Shown here one piece after another: positions 9,696 to 18,849 of a DNA stretch of 64,000 nt. Numbering within the stretch: the first letter of the stretch is position 1; each line of letters opens with the position of its first letter. A program made the translations under genes and the position numbers. The stretch spans positions 25,787-89,786 of the forward strand of contig JAWLAO010000009.1 in assembly GCA_041395445.1 (NCBI GenBank). The letters are read 5' to 3'. The notes below the pieces were generated by a model that was not told where the DNA came from, made no database searches, and saw nothing but the letters and a program-made list of their open reading frames with translations. Source of the DNA: Gammaproteobacteria bacterium. GTDB lineage: Bacteria > Pseudomonadota > Gammaproteobacteria > Xanthomonadales > Marinicellaceae.

Positions 9696-10346
9696 ATGAA
9701 TTTTAATACCGCCAGAAAAAATATGTTACTGAATCAGGTGAGAACCTGGGACTTTATCAGCCCCGAAGTATTGAATACAATGCGCAAGCTACAAAGAGAA
9801 GAGTTTGTTCCCGTAGAACATAGAAAACTCGCATTCAGCGACTTTGAAATTCCGTTGGCTCATGACGAATCGATGATGAAACCAATTGTCGAAGGACGAA
9901 TTCTACAAAATCTCCATCTCAACGGAACAGACAACATTCTTGAAGTTGGTACCGGAAGTGCGTATTTCACAGCTTTACTTGCACTTTCTGCAAAAAAAGT
10001 AACCAGCATTGATATTCATCAGGATTTCATTGATTCTGCGGAAGAAAAATTATCTGAAGCAAAGATAAAAAACTGCGAGTTGCTTTGTGAAAACATATTC
10101 GAGATTTCTTCCAGAAAAAAATACGATGTCATTGTTATCACCGGCTCTATGCAAAACACACCCGATTTCTTACTGAAAAATCTCAACAAAGGTGGTAAAA
10201 TTTTTGCAATCATCGGCGACGAACCCATTATGAGCGCATGTCTCATTACAAAAAATGAGAATGGCGAAACAAACTTTGAAACTTTATTTGAAACGGTTGT
10301 CAAACCTCTCAGCGGGCAAAGTCAGCACTCTAATTTTAAACTTTAA
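9696..10346 (+). CDS. Protein-L-isoaspartate O-methyltransferase family protein
   Basis: A 216-residue PCMT-family methyltransferase. The SAM-binding motif is ILEVGTGSAYFTALLA, followed by VTSIDIHQDF and YDVIVITGS. The N-terminal half aligns in outline with Pcm (VLNTMRKLQREEFVP). However, where Pcm carries a conserved GQTISQP-like substrate loop, this protein reads AHDESMMKP. It may therefore be the tolC-linked paralogue rather than true protein repair enzyme Pcm. It is followed 16 bases later by tolC, a linkage seen in other gammaproteobacteria. Confidence 0.8.
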   Translation: MNFNTARKNMLLNQVRTWDFISPEVLNTMRKLQREEFVPVEHRKLAFSDFEIPLAHDESMMKPIVEGRILQNLHLNGTDNILEVGTGSAYFTALLALSAKKVTSIDIHQDFIDSAEEKLSEAKIKNCELLCENIFEISSRKKYDVIVITGSMQNTPDFLLKNLNKGGKIFAIIGDEPIMSACLITKNENGETNFETLFETVVKPLSGQSQHSNFKL

Positions 10347-10362
10347 AAAAAGTGATAGTATT

Positions 10363-11727
10363 ATGAAAAAAATATATTTAAGCATAAGCTCAGCACTTCT
10401 TAGCTTCTCTGCAGTATCTGCGGATTTAACGGAAGTCTTTTTACAGAGCGAAAAACATGACCCTCAACTTTCCGCGGCAAAACACACTTTGAATGCCAGT
10501 TCCGAAGGCAAAAAACAAGCTTTCTCTACTTTTCTGCCTCAAGTGTCCGCGAGCATGAGCGCTTCAACGAGTGATACAGAAAGTACAACTGACAAGGATG
10601 GCAATGAAATCAGTTTTACCAGTGACTCTGATAACAGAGGCTGGAGTGTGAGTTTATCTCAGACGCTGTACAATCATGCCAACTATCAAAATTATAAAAT
10701 TTCAAAACTTCAGGTTCTACAATCTGAAGCAGAATATACAACCGCTTATCAGGATTTTATCCTCAGAGTAGCAAATGCGTACTTCAATGTTCTTGGAGCA
10801 AAAGATAGCTTGTTATTCTCTGAAGCTGAAGAAAAAGCCATTCAACGTCAACTGGATCAAGCTGAGCAACGTTTTGAAGTTGGATTGGCGGCAATTACAG
10901 ATGTTCATGAAGCCAGAGCCAGATATGATGGAGCGAGAGCTTCTGTGATTATTGCTCAGAATCTTTTGGATGATGCCAATGAGGCATTATTTGAAATGTC
11001 TCAGCAATATTACACCGAGCTTACACAAGTTCCCAATGATGTTGACTATGGTATGTTCCAGCTTAAAACAATGGACGCGTATCAGGAGTTGGCATTAGCC
11101 CAAAACCCTGATTTAATGGTAGCGAAAGTTAGTAGTGATATCTCTGAAAAACAAATAGGCGTGAGCCGCTCAGGACATTTTCCAACATTGTCACTTTCAG
11201 CACGAAAAAATCATTCATTTAGCCCTAATACTGTTTCAACCCAATTTGATTTGAACACACAAGTTCCGGTTCAATTTGAATCCGGTGACCAAACAAGCGA
11301 TACCAATTCGATTTCATTGAATCTGAACATACCAATTTATTCCGGTGGACGAACATCTTCACAGGTTCGCCAATCTGCCAGTCTGCACAGCGCTGCAATG
11401 GACAGACATGAAATGACCAGACGCAACACTGTTCGTAGTGTTCGAAATGCCTATCATGGAACATTGGCAGCAAAAAGTAGCGTTGATGCCAGAAAACAAG
11501 CGATGATTTCTGCAGAAAGCGGACTGGAAGCCACAGAAGCGGGATACGAAGTCGGAACAAGAACCATTGTCGATGTGTTAAACTCACAAAGAAGTTTATA
11601 TCAAGCTCAAAGAGATTACTCACAAGCAAAATATGACTACTTTATTCAGTACCTCACATTGAAAAGAGCATCCGGAACTTTGAATGCAGAAGATATATTT
11701 GATATCAATAACAAGGTATTAAAATAA
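10363..11727 (+). CDS. tolC: TolC-family outer membrane channel
   Basis: A 454-residue outer-membrane efflux protein from ATG 10363, chosen because it opens a clear signal peptide (MKKIYLSISSALLSFSAVSA). Two repeats of coiled-coil and beta strands follow, with the family hallmarks RVANAYFNVLGAKD, AEQRFEVGLAAITDVHEARA and, in the second half, GYEVGTRTIVDVLNSQRSLYQAQRDY. The trimer forms the exit duct for tripartite drug pumps and type I secretion. No partner membrane-fusion or pump gene lies in the window, so it probably serves several systems as in E. coli. A strong hairpin terminator follows. Confidence 0.93.
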   Translation: MKKIYLSISSALLSFSAVSADLTEVFLQSEKHDPQLSAAKHTLNASSEGKKQAFSTFLPQVSASMSASTSDTESTTDKDGNEISFTSDSDNRGWSVSLSQTLYNHANYQNYKISKLQVLQSEAEYTTAYQDFILRVANAYFNVLGAKDSLLFSEAEEKAIQRQLDQAEQRFEVGLAAITDVHEARARYDGARASVIIAQNLLDDANEALFEMSQQYYTELTQVPNDVDYGMFQLKTMDAYQELALAQNPDLMVAKVSSDISEKQIGVSRSGHFPTLSLSARKNHSFSPNTVSTQFDLNTQVPVQFESGDQTSDTNSISLNLNIPIYSGGRTSSQVRQSASLHSAAMDRHEMTRRNTVRSVRNAYHGTLAAKSSVDARKQAMISAESGLEATEAGYEVGTRTIVDVLNSQRSLYQAQRDYSQAKYDYFIQYLTLKRASGTLNAEDIFDINNKVLK

Positions 11728-11746
11728 GTTTTCATAACTTAAAACA

Positions 11747-11777
11747 AAAAACGCCGGATTTTCCGGCGTTTTTTTAT
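11747..11777. terminator. Bidirectional terminator between tolC and the PilZ gene
   Basis: A perfect 9-bp stem (aacgccgga / tccggcgtt, 11750-11758 with 11762-11770) with a 3-base loop is bordered by A-rich sequence on the left and a T run on the right. It can serve tolC on the plus strand and the convergent PilZ gene on the minus strand. Confidence 0.93.
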
Positions 11778-11783
11778 ATCTCG

Positions 11784-12122
11784 TTATACTTCATGAGGAG
11801 AGAGATGGATAAGCTTTTCGAGTTGAGCTTGATCTTCATCCGAAATGTCAATGACATGCAACCCACAAAAATTGAAATCTTCACGATGGCTTTCAGTCCA
11901 CATACACTCTAACCCCACAACAATATCGTGATAATCTTTCGAATCAAACTTCCAGAGCGTTTGAAACATTTCTCCAGGCTCAATACCATTTTTACAATTT
12001 AACAAAACACCATCGCGAGACACATTCAAGACCTCTCCCATGCCTTTTTCCGTGAGTGTGTTGATGAGAAGAATTTCAACAACGGGCTTAACTCTTTTAT
12101 TTTTTCGATATTCCTTACTCAT
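11784..12122 (-). CDS. PilZ-domain protein
   Basis: A 112-residue single-domain PilZ protein. Both cyclic-di-GMP-binding motifs are visible: R-x3-R as RKNKR near residues 6-10 and the N-x-S-x2-G box as NVSRDG at about 39-44. It is therefore predicted to bind c-di-GMP in the cytoplasm. It starts 14 bases downstream of the DUF1631 gene on the same strand and is probably co-transcribed with it. The output is unknown. Confidence 0.88.
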   Translation of the reverse strand: MSKEYRKNKRVKPVVEILLINTLTEKGMGEVLNVSRDGVLLNCKNGIEPGEMFQTLWKFDSKDYHDIVVGLECMWTESHREDFNFCGLHVIDISDEDQAQLEKLIHLSPHEV

Positions 12123-12136
12123 TGAGTTCTTTAAAT

Positions 12137-14290
12137 TTATTTAGCAGCCTGTGGAATCCCCATTATATTTATAATTTTGTTATAAATACTACTCAAAACA
12201 CCTTTAAAATATTCTTTTTTCTCAACTTCAACAATTCTAATTTTTTTCGCTACTATATCTTTGGCTAGAGATGACAAAGATTGTTCATAAGGTTTATTAC
12301 CAATCAAAGATACAAATAAAGCATTGTTAGAAACAGGACTAAACCAGCTTAGCTTTCTTCTGATTTCTGATGAGTTCTCATCGCCATTAAAATCAAAGAA
12401 TGTTCCAAAAGGTAAAAGTTTAAAACGAGTCAATTGAGACTTCTCCTCTTCAGTTAAATTCTCATACTCATCTTTCTTAGTTTTTTGAGCAGATATTTTA
12501 TTTTCAGAAAGGGGAATTTTTTCTTTAATGGATGGAACATCAATGATTTGGATTTCCTTCTCATCTTTTCCATCCATCACTGCTAAAGAACACTCTTTAA
12601 TGTTCAACAGCACATTGGTTTTATCATTAACCGAATATCCCAATTCATTCATTATCAAATCTGTATGATGCAAAGATTCAATTTTTTGTTTTGGAGTCAG
12701 TTTTCTCACCATCTCTGCATGTGTCATTTGCGCAATACAGGTTGCCGTACTAACAATCTTTCTCCACTCAGAAGATTCTTCTCCTTCACGTAACAAAACC
12801 AATATCAATTTATCTTTAAAAGCCGTCAGCAGCAATTGCTTGATAAAATGGGGAATAGAAAGATTAATCAGTTCATCAATAATTTGATTGACGCGCATCC
12901 GAGCTCTTTCCATTTTTTCCTTACCTTTACTAACACTCACCCACTTTTGCTCTGCTCGCTGAGCTCGAAGCTCTGTCATCTCCAGATATGCGGTTAAATC
13001 CTCATTGGCTGTTTTAAAAGCGGTATCACTTCCATCAAAATTTCCTGCAACGTGCTTACTGAATTTCTGTAAATCATCAACAACCTTGGTTCCATGCCAT
13101 TTTTGTGAGGCCTGAATGATATTTTCCAGATATTCTCTGGCAGGGTGCTTGTCATCCTCAAAAAATTTCATGTTAGCTGTTGCCAGTCTCAATAATGGAA
13201 TACTGATTGCGTCAATCGAAGAAATAACATTCTGATCAATGTTACTATCATTCTGAACATGTTCATAAAACAGACCCATCACCTCCATCGCATTTTGATG
13301 TTGAGGACTCAGCTTAGGGTAAAAGACTCCGGTAGTGTTTTTAATTGTATCTAACAAATTTTCCTTAAATTGCCTTCCAATTCCTCGATTTTTTGGCATT
13401 TGGCTCAAAACCTTGTCAAGAGTGTCAGCATCCACATTAACAGGAGCATTGATGTTTTCAACAGGTATCTGTTGTTCTCTGCGATTGGATAGGAAATTAA
13501 AAATCTCATTGACTGTGTGATTTTCAGAGTGAACTTTAGCACCAGAGACATCATTCTGTTTGCTACTCTCAACCTTGGAATCAGGGTTTTCCGTATTTTT
13601 TTGTTCAGCCGCTCGTTGCGCGGTGCTTTTATTCGAAGGCTTCTGAGAAATTAGATTTTTGTATTCAAACTTGATATTAGGTAATATACCTGCCTGCTCA
13701 AATTCCTGATTAATCTGAAGATACATGCCCTCAAGGTTGATTATTAACAACCTTGTCAACTCTCTAATCATTAGAGTTTTAGTTTTAATACTGACTTCCA
13801 GCAAGTCAAAAAGCTGGCTGTAAACCCAAACAACTGAACTAGCTCCGAACGGCATATTGAATTTATCAATTTTTCGGGAAGCGTAAATAACCTTAAACCT
13901 TTTTTCCAAGGCATAAAGATATTTTGTGAATTTAATATCGAGAACTGATTCCAGTTGAGTAAAAGCTAATGTAATTTCCAGATCTTCATCATTTACCAAA
14001 GAAAGCTTTATTTCTTCTTCATTATTTCTGACCTGTTTGTAGATTTCATCAGGCATGGAGTCGATGATTGATAACAATGGGTCTTTTGTCCCGGCTGAGC
14101 TTTTTTTCAGCAAGTTAAACTGCTCAAAAATCTTCACCTCTTCAGAGTTCGATTGAGCTTTCTCAGATTTTGAAAATAGTACATTCAGAGTTTTCTTTAT
14201 CGATTCATCAAAACTCCTGACCAGCGATTTTTCAAAAAAAAACAAACACCGATCTATAATCAAGTGTTGCCTAGCTGCTTGTTTCTGCAT
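12137..14290 (-). CDS. DUF1631 family protein
   Basis: A 717-residue cytoplasmic protein of the DUF1631 family, which has no settled function and has sometimes been mislabelled as thymidine phosphorylase. It is largely helical, with a low-complexity polar linker (about residues 220-260, rich in Q, N, K and S). Its C-terminal part (FKLLPFGTFFDF ... RRKLSWFSPVSNNALFVSL) resembles the PilZ-like end described for the family. Co-transcription with a single-domain PilZ protein suggests a c-di-GMP-linked role, which is inference. No membrane segments or signal peptide are seen. Confidence 0.8.
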   Translation of the reverse strand: MQKQAARQHLIIDRCLFFFEKSLVRSFDESIKKTLNVLFSKSEKAQSNSEEVKIFEQFNLLKKSSAGTKDPLLSIIDSMPDEIYKQVRNNEEEIKLSLVNDEDLEITLAFTQLESVLDIKFTKYLYALEKRFKVIYASRKIDKFNMPFGASSVVWVYSQLFDLLEVSIKTKTLMIRELTRLLIINLEGMYLQINQEFEQAGILPNIKFEYKNLISQKPSNKSTAQRAAEQKNTENPDSKVESSKQNDVSGAKVHSENHTVNEIFNFLSNRREQQIPVENINAPVNVDADTLDKVLSQMPKNRGIGRQFKENLLDTIKNTTGVFYPKLSPQHQNAMEVMGLFYEHVQNDSNIDQNVISSIDAISIPLLRLATANMKFFEDDKHPAREYLENIIQASQKWHGTKVVDDLQKFSKHVAGNFDGSDTAFKTANEDLTAYLEMTELRAQRAEQKWVSVSKGKEKMERARMRVNQIIDELINLSIPHFIKQLLLTAFKDKLILVLLREGEESSEWRKIVSTATCIAQMTHAEMVRKLTPKQKIESLHHTDLIMNELGYSVNDKTNVLLNIKECSLAVMDGKDEKEIQIIDVPSIKEKIPLSENKISAQKTKKDEYENLTEEEKSQLTRFKLLPFGTFFDFNGDENSSEIRRKLSWFSPVSNNALFVSLIGNKPYEQSLSSLAKDIVAKKIRIVEVEKKEYFKGVLSSIYNKIINIMGIPQAAK

Positions 14291-14454
14291 TTTCTTTCCA
14301 ATATATCCCCATTCCAGACCAATAATATATCAGATTTATTGAATAAATCAAAATGACTAACTTGTAAACTTTTGTCAAGTCAACCAAGAAAAAGTTTAGA
14401 AAAGCCTAATTTGTTAGTGGTCAACCATAAAAACTTAAGGTTTTAAAAACTATT

Positions 14455-17400
14455 TTAATCTTCACTAATCTCCAACAAATCAGCATTTCCACCAACTGCA
14501 GATATATTGTTGGTTATCGTTGTTTCAGTTATGAATCTTTCCAGATAGTTTGGGCCTCCTGCTTTTGGACCTGTGCCTGACAAACCCAGCCCTCCAAAAG
14601 GATGAACACCGACAACGGCTCCGATAGTGCTACGATTGATGTAGCAATTTCCAACTCTGATACGCGAAACAATATGCTCGATAGTATTGTTAATTCGAGA
14701 ATGCACTCCGAAGGTTAAACCAAATCCCGTTGAGTTAATCTCATTAATCACTTTATCCAGCTCCGATGCTTTGAAACGAATGACATGCAAGAATGGACCA
14801 AAAACTTCTTCTTTCAGTACATTAATTGAATCTATCTCAAAAGCATGAGGAGGAAAATAATATCCTTGTAAATTTTCAGGAATGCTCAATGCTTTAATGA
14901 GTTTGCCTTTTTCCTGAATAAAATCAACATGCGCATTGAGTTTGTTCAGTGCCGTTTGATCTATGAGCGGACCGACATCTGAATAATAGTTTTCAGGGTG
15001 ATTGATGCTCATCTCCTGCATTGCACCCGCCAGCATTTTCAGAACATTATCGGCGATATCCTCTTGGACATATAAAACCCGTAAAGCCGAGCATCTTTGA
15101 CCGGCGCTAACGAATGCTGAAGCCACCACATCTTTGACCAGTTGTTCCGGCAATGCCGAAGAATCAGCAATCATACAGTTTTGACCACCTGTTTCGGCAA
15201 CTAAGGTGGCAATTGAAGCATTTTTTCTACTTGCCAGATTAAGATTAATCACACGCGCGGTTTGAGTTGAACCAGTAAATACCACTCCGCTTATTTTTTC
15301 AGATTGGCAAAGAACATTCCCAATTTCCCGACCTAAACCGGGAACAAATTGAAAGACCTCCTGTGGAACACCAGCTTGATGAATTAAACAAGCTGTAAAA
15401 TATCCAATAATTGATGTTTGCTCTGCCGGTTTAGCGATGACACAGTTACCGGTGACCAGAGCTGCAACAATTTGCCCTACATAAATTGCTAAAGGAAAGT
15501 TCCACGGACTGATGCATACGAACGTCCCTTTGCCGCTAAAACTTAAAAAATTGCTTTCCCCTGTTGGTCCGGGCATTTTTTCAGCTTCTGACATTTTTTC
15601 AATCGCATGATAGGCGTAATATCTACAAAAATCCATGGCCTCTCTGATTTCTGAAATGCTGTCAGTCAAACTTTTCCCGGCTTCATGCCTGAGCAAATGC
15701 AGAAGCATATCACGATTTTCATGAATCAAATCAGCAACTTTATTGATAACTTCCGCCCGGTGATTCACATTCGTTGCATTCCATGCGGGAAAGGATTTTG
15801 AAGCGTTTTGGATAGCAAGTTCAGCATCTTTAGCATTCGCAAAAATATTGTAGCCGACAAGATAATTCGAATCCGCCGGAGAATAAACCTCTTGCGACGT
15901 TGATTCACCTCTATATCCCGGAATCAAAGGTGTACAAGTTATCTTTTGTAATTTGAAATTCTCCAATTTCTCTTGCAAATTATTAAAAGTCTGTAAATCA
16001 GCTAAATTAATTCCCTGAGAATTATTTCTTTTTGGTAGATAAATCTCCATTGGCAATGAAATTTGCGGATGGCGATGATTGGAATGTGATCGTACCACCT
16101 CAATCGGATCTTGAGTAATGTCATCAATACCCAACTCTAAATCGACTAAGCGATTCACAAATGATGTGTTCGCACCATTTTCAAGCAATCTTCTCACCAA
16201 ATAAGGTAACAAATCCTCATGAGAGCCCACAGGAGCATAAACCCGACAAGGAACATTAAGTCCTTTTGGGTCAATCGTCTGTTTGTGTAAGGCTTGACCC
16301 ATTCCATGCAATCTTTGAAACTCATAACCAACATTATCACCGGCCATCACTCTGACAGCAGCAACAGTATTGGCATTGTGTGTGGCAAATTGAGGATAAA
16401 ATTTATCACGGTTTTTCAACAAAGTGGTTGCACACGCCAAATAAGAAATATCTGTGTTCACTTTTCGGGTAAATACCGGATAGTCATCCAAACCTTGCTC
16501 TTGAGCTCTTTTTATTTCAGTATCCCAATAAGCACCTTTGACCAATCGTAATGGAATTTTATGACCATATTTATCATTCAATGAAACCAGAAAATCAATG
16601 ACTGCTGATGCTCTTTTCTGAAACGCCTGAACCACCAAACCGAAACCGTTATAATCTTTCGGACATTGGCTATAAACTTGTTCAAAAACCAAAAGCGACA
16701 ATTCCAAACGGTCGGCTTCTTCAGCATCAACAGTCACCGCCATATTCAACGAGGCGGCTAAATCAACAATTTGCTTCACTCTCGGGACCAATTCTTTCAA
16801 AACACGTCCGACATTTGCAATTTCATAACGTGGATGTAAAGCAGATAATTTGATGGAAATGGTCGCAGCCTCTTCAATCTTCTTTTTGGCATTATATTTA
16901 GCAATCACACTCACAGCATCAAGATAGGCTTTCAGATATCTGTCAGCATCCGCTTGAGTTAATGCAGCCTCTCCAAGCATATCGAATGAAAAACGATAAT
17001 CACGATGCTTTTTTGTTTGCGAGCGTTTCAGAGCTTCATCAATGGTTCTTCCCATGACAAATTGTCTGCCCATCACTTTCATTGCCTGATAAATTCCTTT
17101 TCTGACGACTGGTTCACCGGTTTTGTTCAGTAGCTTGTCGAATATTTTTGACAAGCCTTTTTTATCTTCATCAATGTGAATGATTTTACCGGTCAGCATC
17201 AAACCCCATGTCGAGGCGTTAACAAATGTTGAGTCACTTTTACCCATGTGTGACTTCCAATCTCCATCGAGCAACTTATCCTTAATTAGTTTTTCGGCCG
17301 TTCCTTTATCCGGTATTCTTAGCAAGGCCTCAGCCATACACATCAGTACAATTCCTTCTTTGGATGACAAATCATACTCCTTCATAAAGGCATCAACACC

Positions 17401-17589
17401 ATCCATATCCTTGATTTGGCTCCTTACATTTTTGACCAATTTAACTGCTAGTTCTTTGATTTCCGCCCGAGCTTTAAAACCCGGATTAGCTTGTTCAAGC
17501 AGTTCATTAACTAAGGTGTTTTCATCCTTGAGAAAATTTTCAGACAATCCTTTAATTGGAGATGTTTTTTGACCGGAAAAATAATTCAC
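14455..17589 (-). CDS. putA: Bifunctional proline dehydrogenase / glutamate-semialdehyde dehydrogenase
   Basis: A 1044-residue PutA oxidising proline to glutamate in two steps. The N-terminal FAD-dependent proline dehydrogenase barrel covers roughly residues 130-480 (LVKGAYWDTEIKRAQ and DLLPYLVRRLLENGANTSFV are its hallmarks). The C-terminal P5C dehydrogenase covers about 540-1020 (FVCISPWNFPLAI, FTGSTQTARVI, AETGGQN and the catalytic Cys in SAGQRCSALR near residue 833). At this length it is the short class, without the ribbon-helix-helix repressor domain of E. coli PutA, so it should not self-regulate. It starts at GTG with AAGG 8 bases upstream. A TATAAT-like -10 lies on the minus strand at 17622-17627. 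Confidence 0.95.
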   Translation of the reverse strand: MNYFSGQKTSPIKGLSENFLKDENTLVNELLEQANPGFKARAEIKELAVKLVKNVRSQIKDMDGVDAFMKEYDLSSKEGIVLMCMAEALLRIPDKGTAEKLIKDKLLDGDWKSHMGKSDSTFVNASTWGLMLTGKIIHIDEDKKGLSKIFDKLLNKTGEPVVRKGIYQAMKVMGRQFVMGRTIDEALKRSQTKKHRDYRFSFDMLGEAALTQADADRYLKAYLDAVSVIAKYNAKKKIEEAATISIKLSALHPRYEIANVGRVLKELVPRVKQIVDLAASLNMAVTVDAEEADRLELSLLVFEQVYSQCPKDYNGFGLVVQAFQKRASAVIDFLVSLNDKYGHKIPLRLVKGAYWDTEIKRAQEQGLDDYPVFTRKVNTDISYLACATTLLKNRDKFYPQFATHNANTVAAVRVMAGDNVGYEFQRLHGMGQALHKQTIDPKGLNVPCRVYAPVGSHEDLLPYLVRRLLENGANTSFVNRLVDLELGIDDITQDPIEVVRSHSNHRHPQISLPMEIYLPKRNNSQGINLADLQTFNNLQEKLENFKLQKITCTPLIPGYRGESTSQEVYSPADSNYLVGYNIFANAKDAELAIQNASKSFPAWNATNVNHRAEVINKVADLIHENRDMLLHLLRHEAGKSLTDSISEIREAMDFCRYYAYHAIEKMSEAEKMPGPTGESNFLSFSGKGTFVCISPWNFPLAIYVGQIVAALVTGNCVIAKPAEQTSIIGYFTACLIHQAGVPQEVFQFVPGLGREIGNVLCQSEKISGVVFTGSTQTARVINLNLASRKNASIATLVAETGGQNCMIADSSALPEQLVKDVVASAFVSAGQRCSALRVLYVQEDIADNVLKMLAGAMQEMSINHPENYYSDVGPLIDQTALNKLNAHVDFIQEKGKLIKALSIPENLQGYYFPPHAFEIDSINVLKEEVFGPFLHVIRFKASELDKVINEINSTGFGLTFGVHSRINNTIEHIVSRIRVGNCYINRSTIGAVVGVHPFGGLGLSGTGPKAGGPNYLERFITETTITNNISAVGGNADLLEISED

Positions 17590-17943
17590 TGTTTCGCCTT
17601 AACAATTTTGTAATTGCGGCTATTATAATTGAACATGACTTTGGCTTGGTAGAATATTTTTTGGATTTTGGAATATCAATTCTAGGTATTAAAAATTGAG
17701 AAATTACATGGCGGATTTACAGCAAAAGCAGGACAAATTATTCATTATATTAGAATTTTCTAATATAAATAAAATTTGATAAATTTCATAAATCAATGCG
17801 ACTTTTTCAAATTGCTCATGCTAAACTACCGTCGATTGGTAGAGGCATCATCATTAGTTCAGGCAGATATTGCCGGCAACTGAGTTACTCTGAATGCATC
17901 AAAGTTTAAACGCCAAAAGAAAATCAATGAGGTTATAGAATCA
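17590..17943. other. Divergent putA / coxB intergenic region
   Basis: A 354-bp gene-free stretch that must hold both promoters. Visible elements are a minus-strand TATAAT -10 candidate for putA at 17622-17627 and a 22-bp AT-rich inverted repeat at 17746-17767. An ATGAGG ribosome-binding site lies before coxB. I see no credible small ORF or RNA gene. Confidence 0.6.
17746..17767. promoter_or_regulatory. 22-bp palindrome, possible operator
   Basis: TATATTAGAA and TTCTAATATA are perfect inverted 10-bp arms around a TT centre. It lies between putA and the oxidase operon, about 180 bp upstream of coxB. The length and symmetry fit binding by a dimeric regulator. No regulator gene is adjacent and no U tract follows, so a terminator is unlikely. 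Confidence 0.4.
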
Positions 17944-18828
17944 ATGAATAAAACAACAAAAAGTTGTAAAAGAGGGTATTTAAGTCTCTTTTTTACAGTT
18001 CTGGGCACATTTATTTCCGGCTTTGCCTACGCTGAATATGGTGTAAATATGACACAAGGTGTGACCGAATTCAGTCAAACAGCTTATGATTTACACATGA
18101 TTGTTTTCTGGATTTGTGTGGTCATAGCCGTTCTGGTTTTTGGAACAATGATTTATTCCATGTTTGCACATAGAAAATCAAAAGGTGTCGAAGCGGCACA
18201 GTTTTCACACAGCACCAAAGCAGAAGTAATCTGGACGATTATTCCTATTCTGATTTTGGTTTCTATGGCAGTTCCTGCGACTAAAGCACTAATGAGAATG
18301 GAAGCTCCAAAAGATGAAAATGGTGAACACCTCAATATGGAAATGACGGTAAAAGTTACAGGTTATCAATGGAAATGGAAATATGAGTATCTGGGAGAAA
18401 ATGTTTCTTTTCTAAGCACTTTGAAAAGAGATAGCGACATGGCTCGTCAGATTGGTGATTTCCCAAATAAAAAACGACCGGGTGAAATTGAAAATTATCT
18501 GTTAGACGTCGATCAACCATTGGTTATACCGGTGGATACCAATATTAGATTCTTACTCACTTCCAATGACGTGATTCACTCTTGGTGGGTTCCACAGTTT
18601 GGCTGGAAAAGAGATGCAATTCCCGGTTATGTGAACGAAGCATGGACAAATGTTAAGGAAGTTGGTACTTATCGTGGTCAATGTGCTGAATTATGCGGTA
18701 AAGACCATGGATTTATGCCAATTGTTGTTGAAGTAAAATCTAAAGAAGACTTCGCTAAATGGCTGAGTGAGCAGAAAGGTGAAAACCTTGCAGGCGATGT
18801 ATCTGTTCAAACACTAGCTAAAAACTGA
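17944..18828 (+). CDS. coxB: Cytochrome c oxidase subunit II
   Basis: A 294-residue subunit II of a haem-copper oxidase. A signal-like N-terminus (ending near AYA) and two transmembrane helices (IVFWICVVIAVLVFGTMIYSM; VIWTIIPILILVSMAVPATKA) are followed by the periplasmic CuA domain. The dinuclear CuA ligands are in QCAELCGKDHGFM (C-x3-C-x3-H-x2-M, near residue 245), with DVIHSWW earlier. There is no fused cytochrome c domain, so it accepts electrons from soluble or membrane cytochrome c. It is first in the coxB-coxA-ctaG-ctaE operon. Confidence 0.96.
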   Translation: MNKTTKSCKRGYLSLFFTVLGTFISGFAYAEYGVNMTQGVTEFSQTAYDLHMIVFWICVVIAVLVFGTMIYSMFAHRKSKGVEAAQFSHSTKAEVIWTIIPILILVSMAVPATKALMRMEAPKDENGEHLNMEMTVKVTGYQWKWKYEYLGENVSFLSTLKRDSDMARQIGDFPNKKRPGEIENYLLDVDQPLVIPVDTNIRFLLTSNDVIHSWWVPQFGWKRDAIPGYVNEAWTNVKEVGTYRGQCAELCGKDHGFMPIVVEVKSKEDFAKWLSEQKGENLAGDVSVQTLAKN

Positions 18829-18849
18829 TAATATTTGAGGGTAGAGAAA

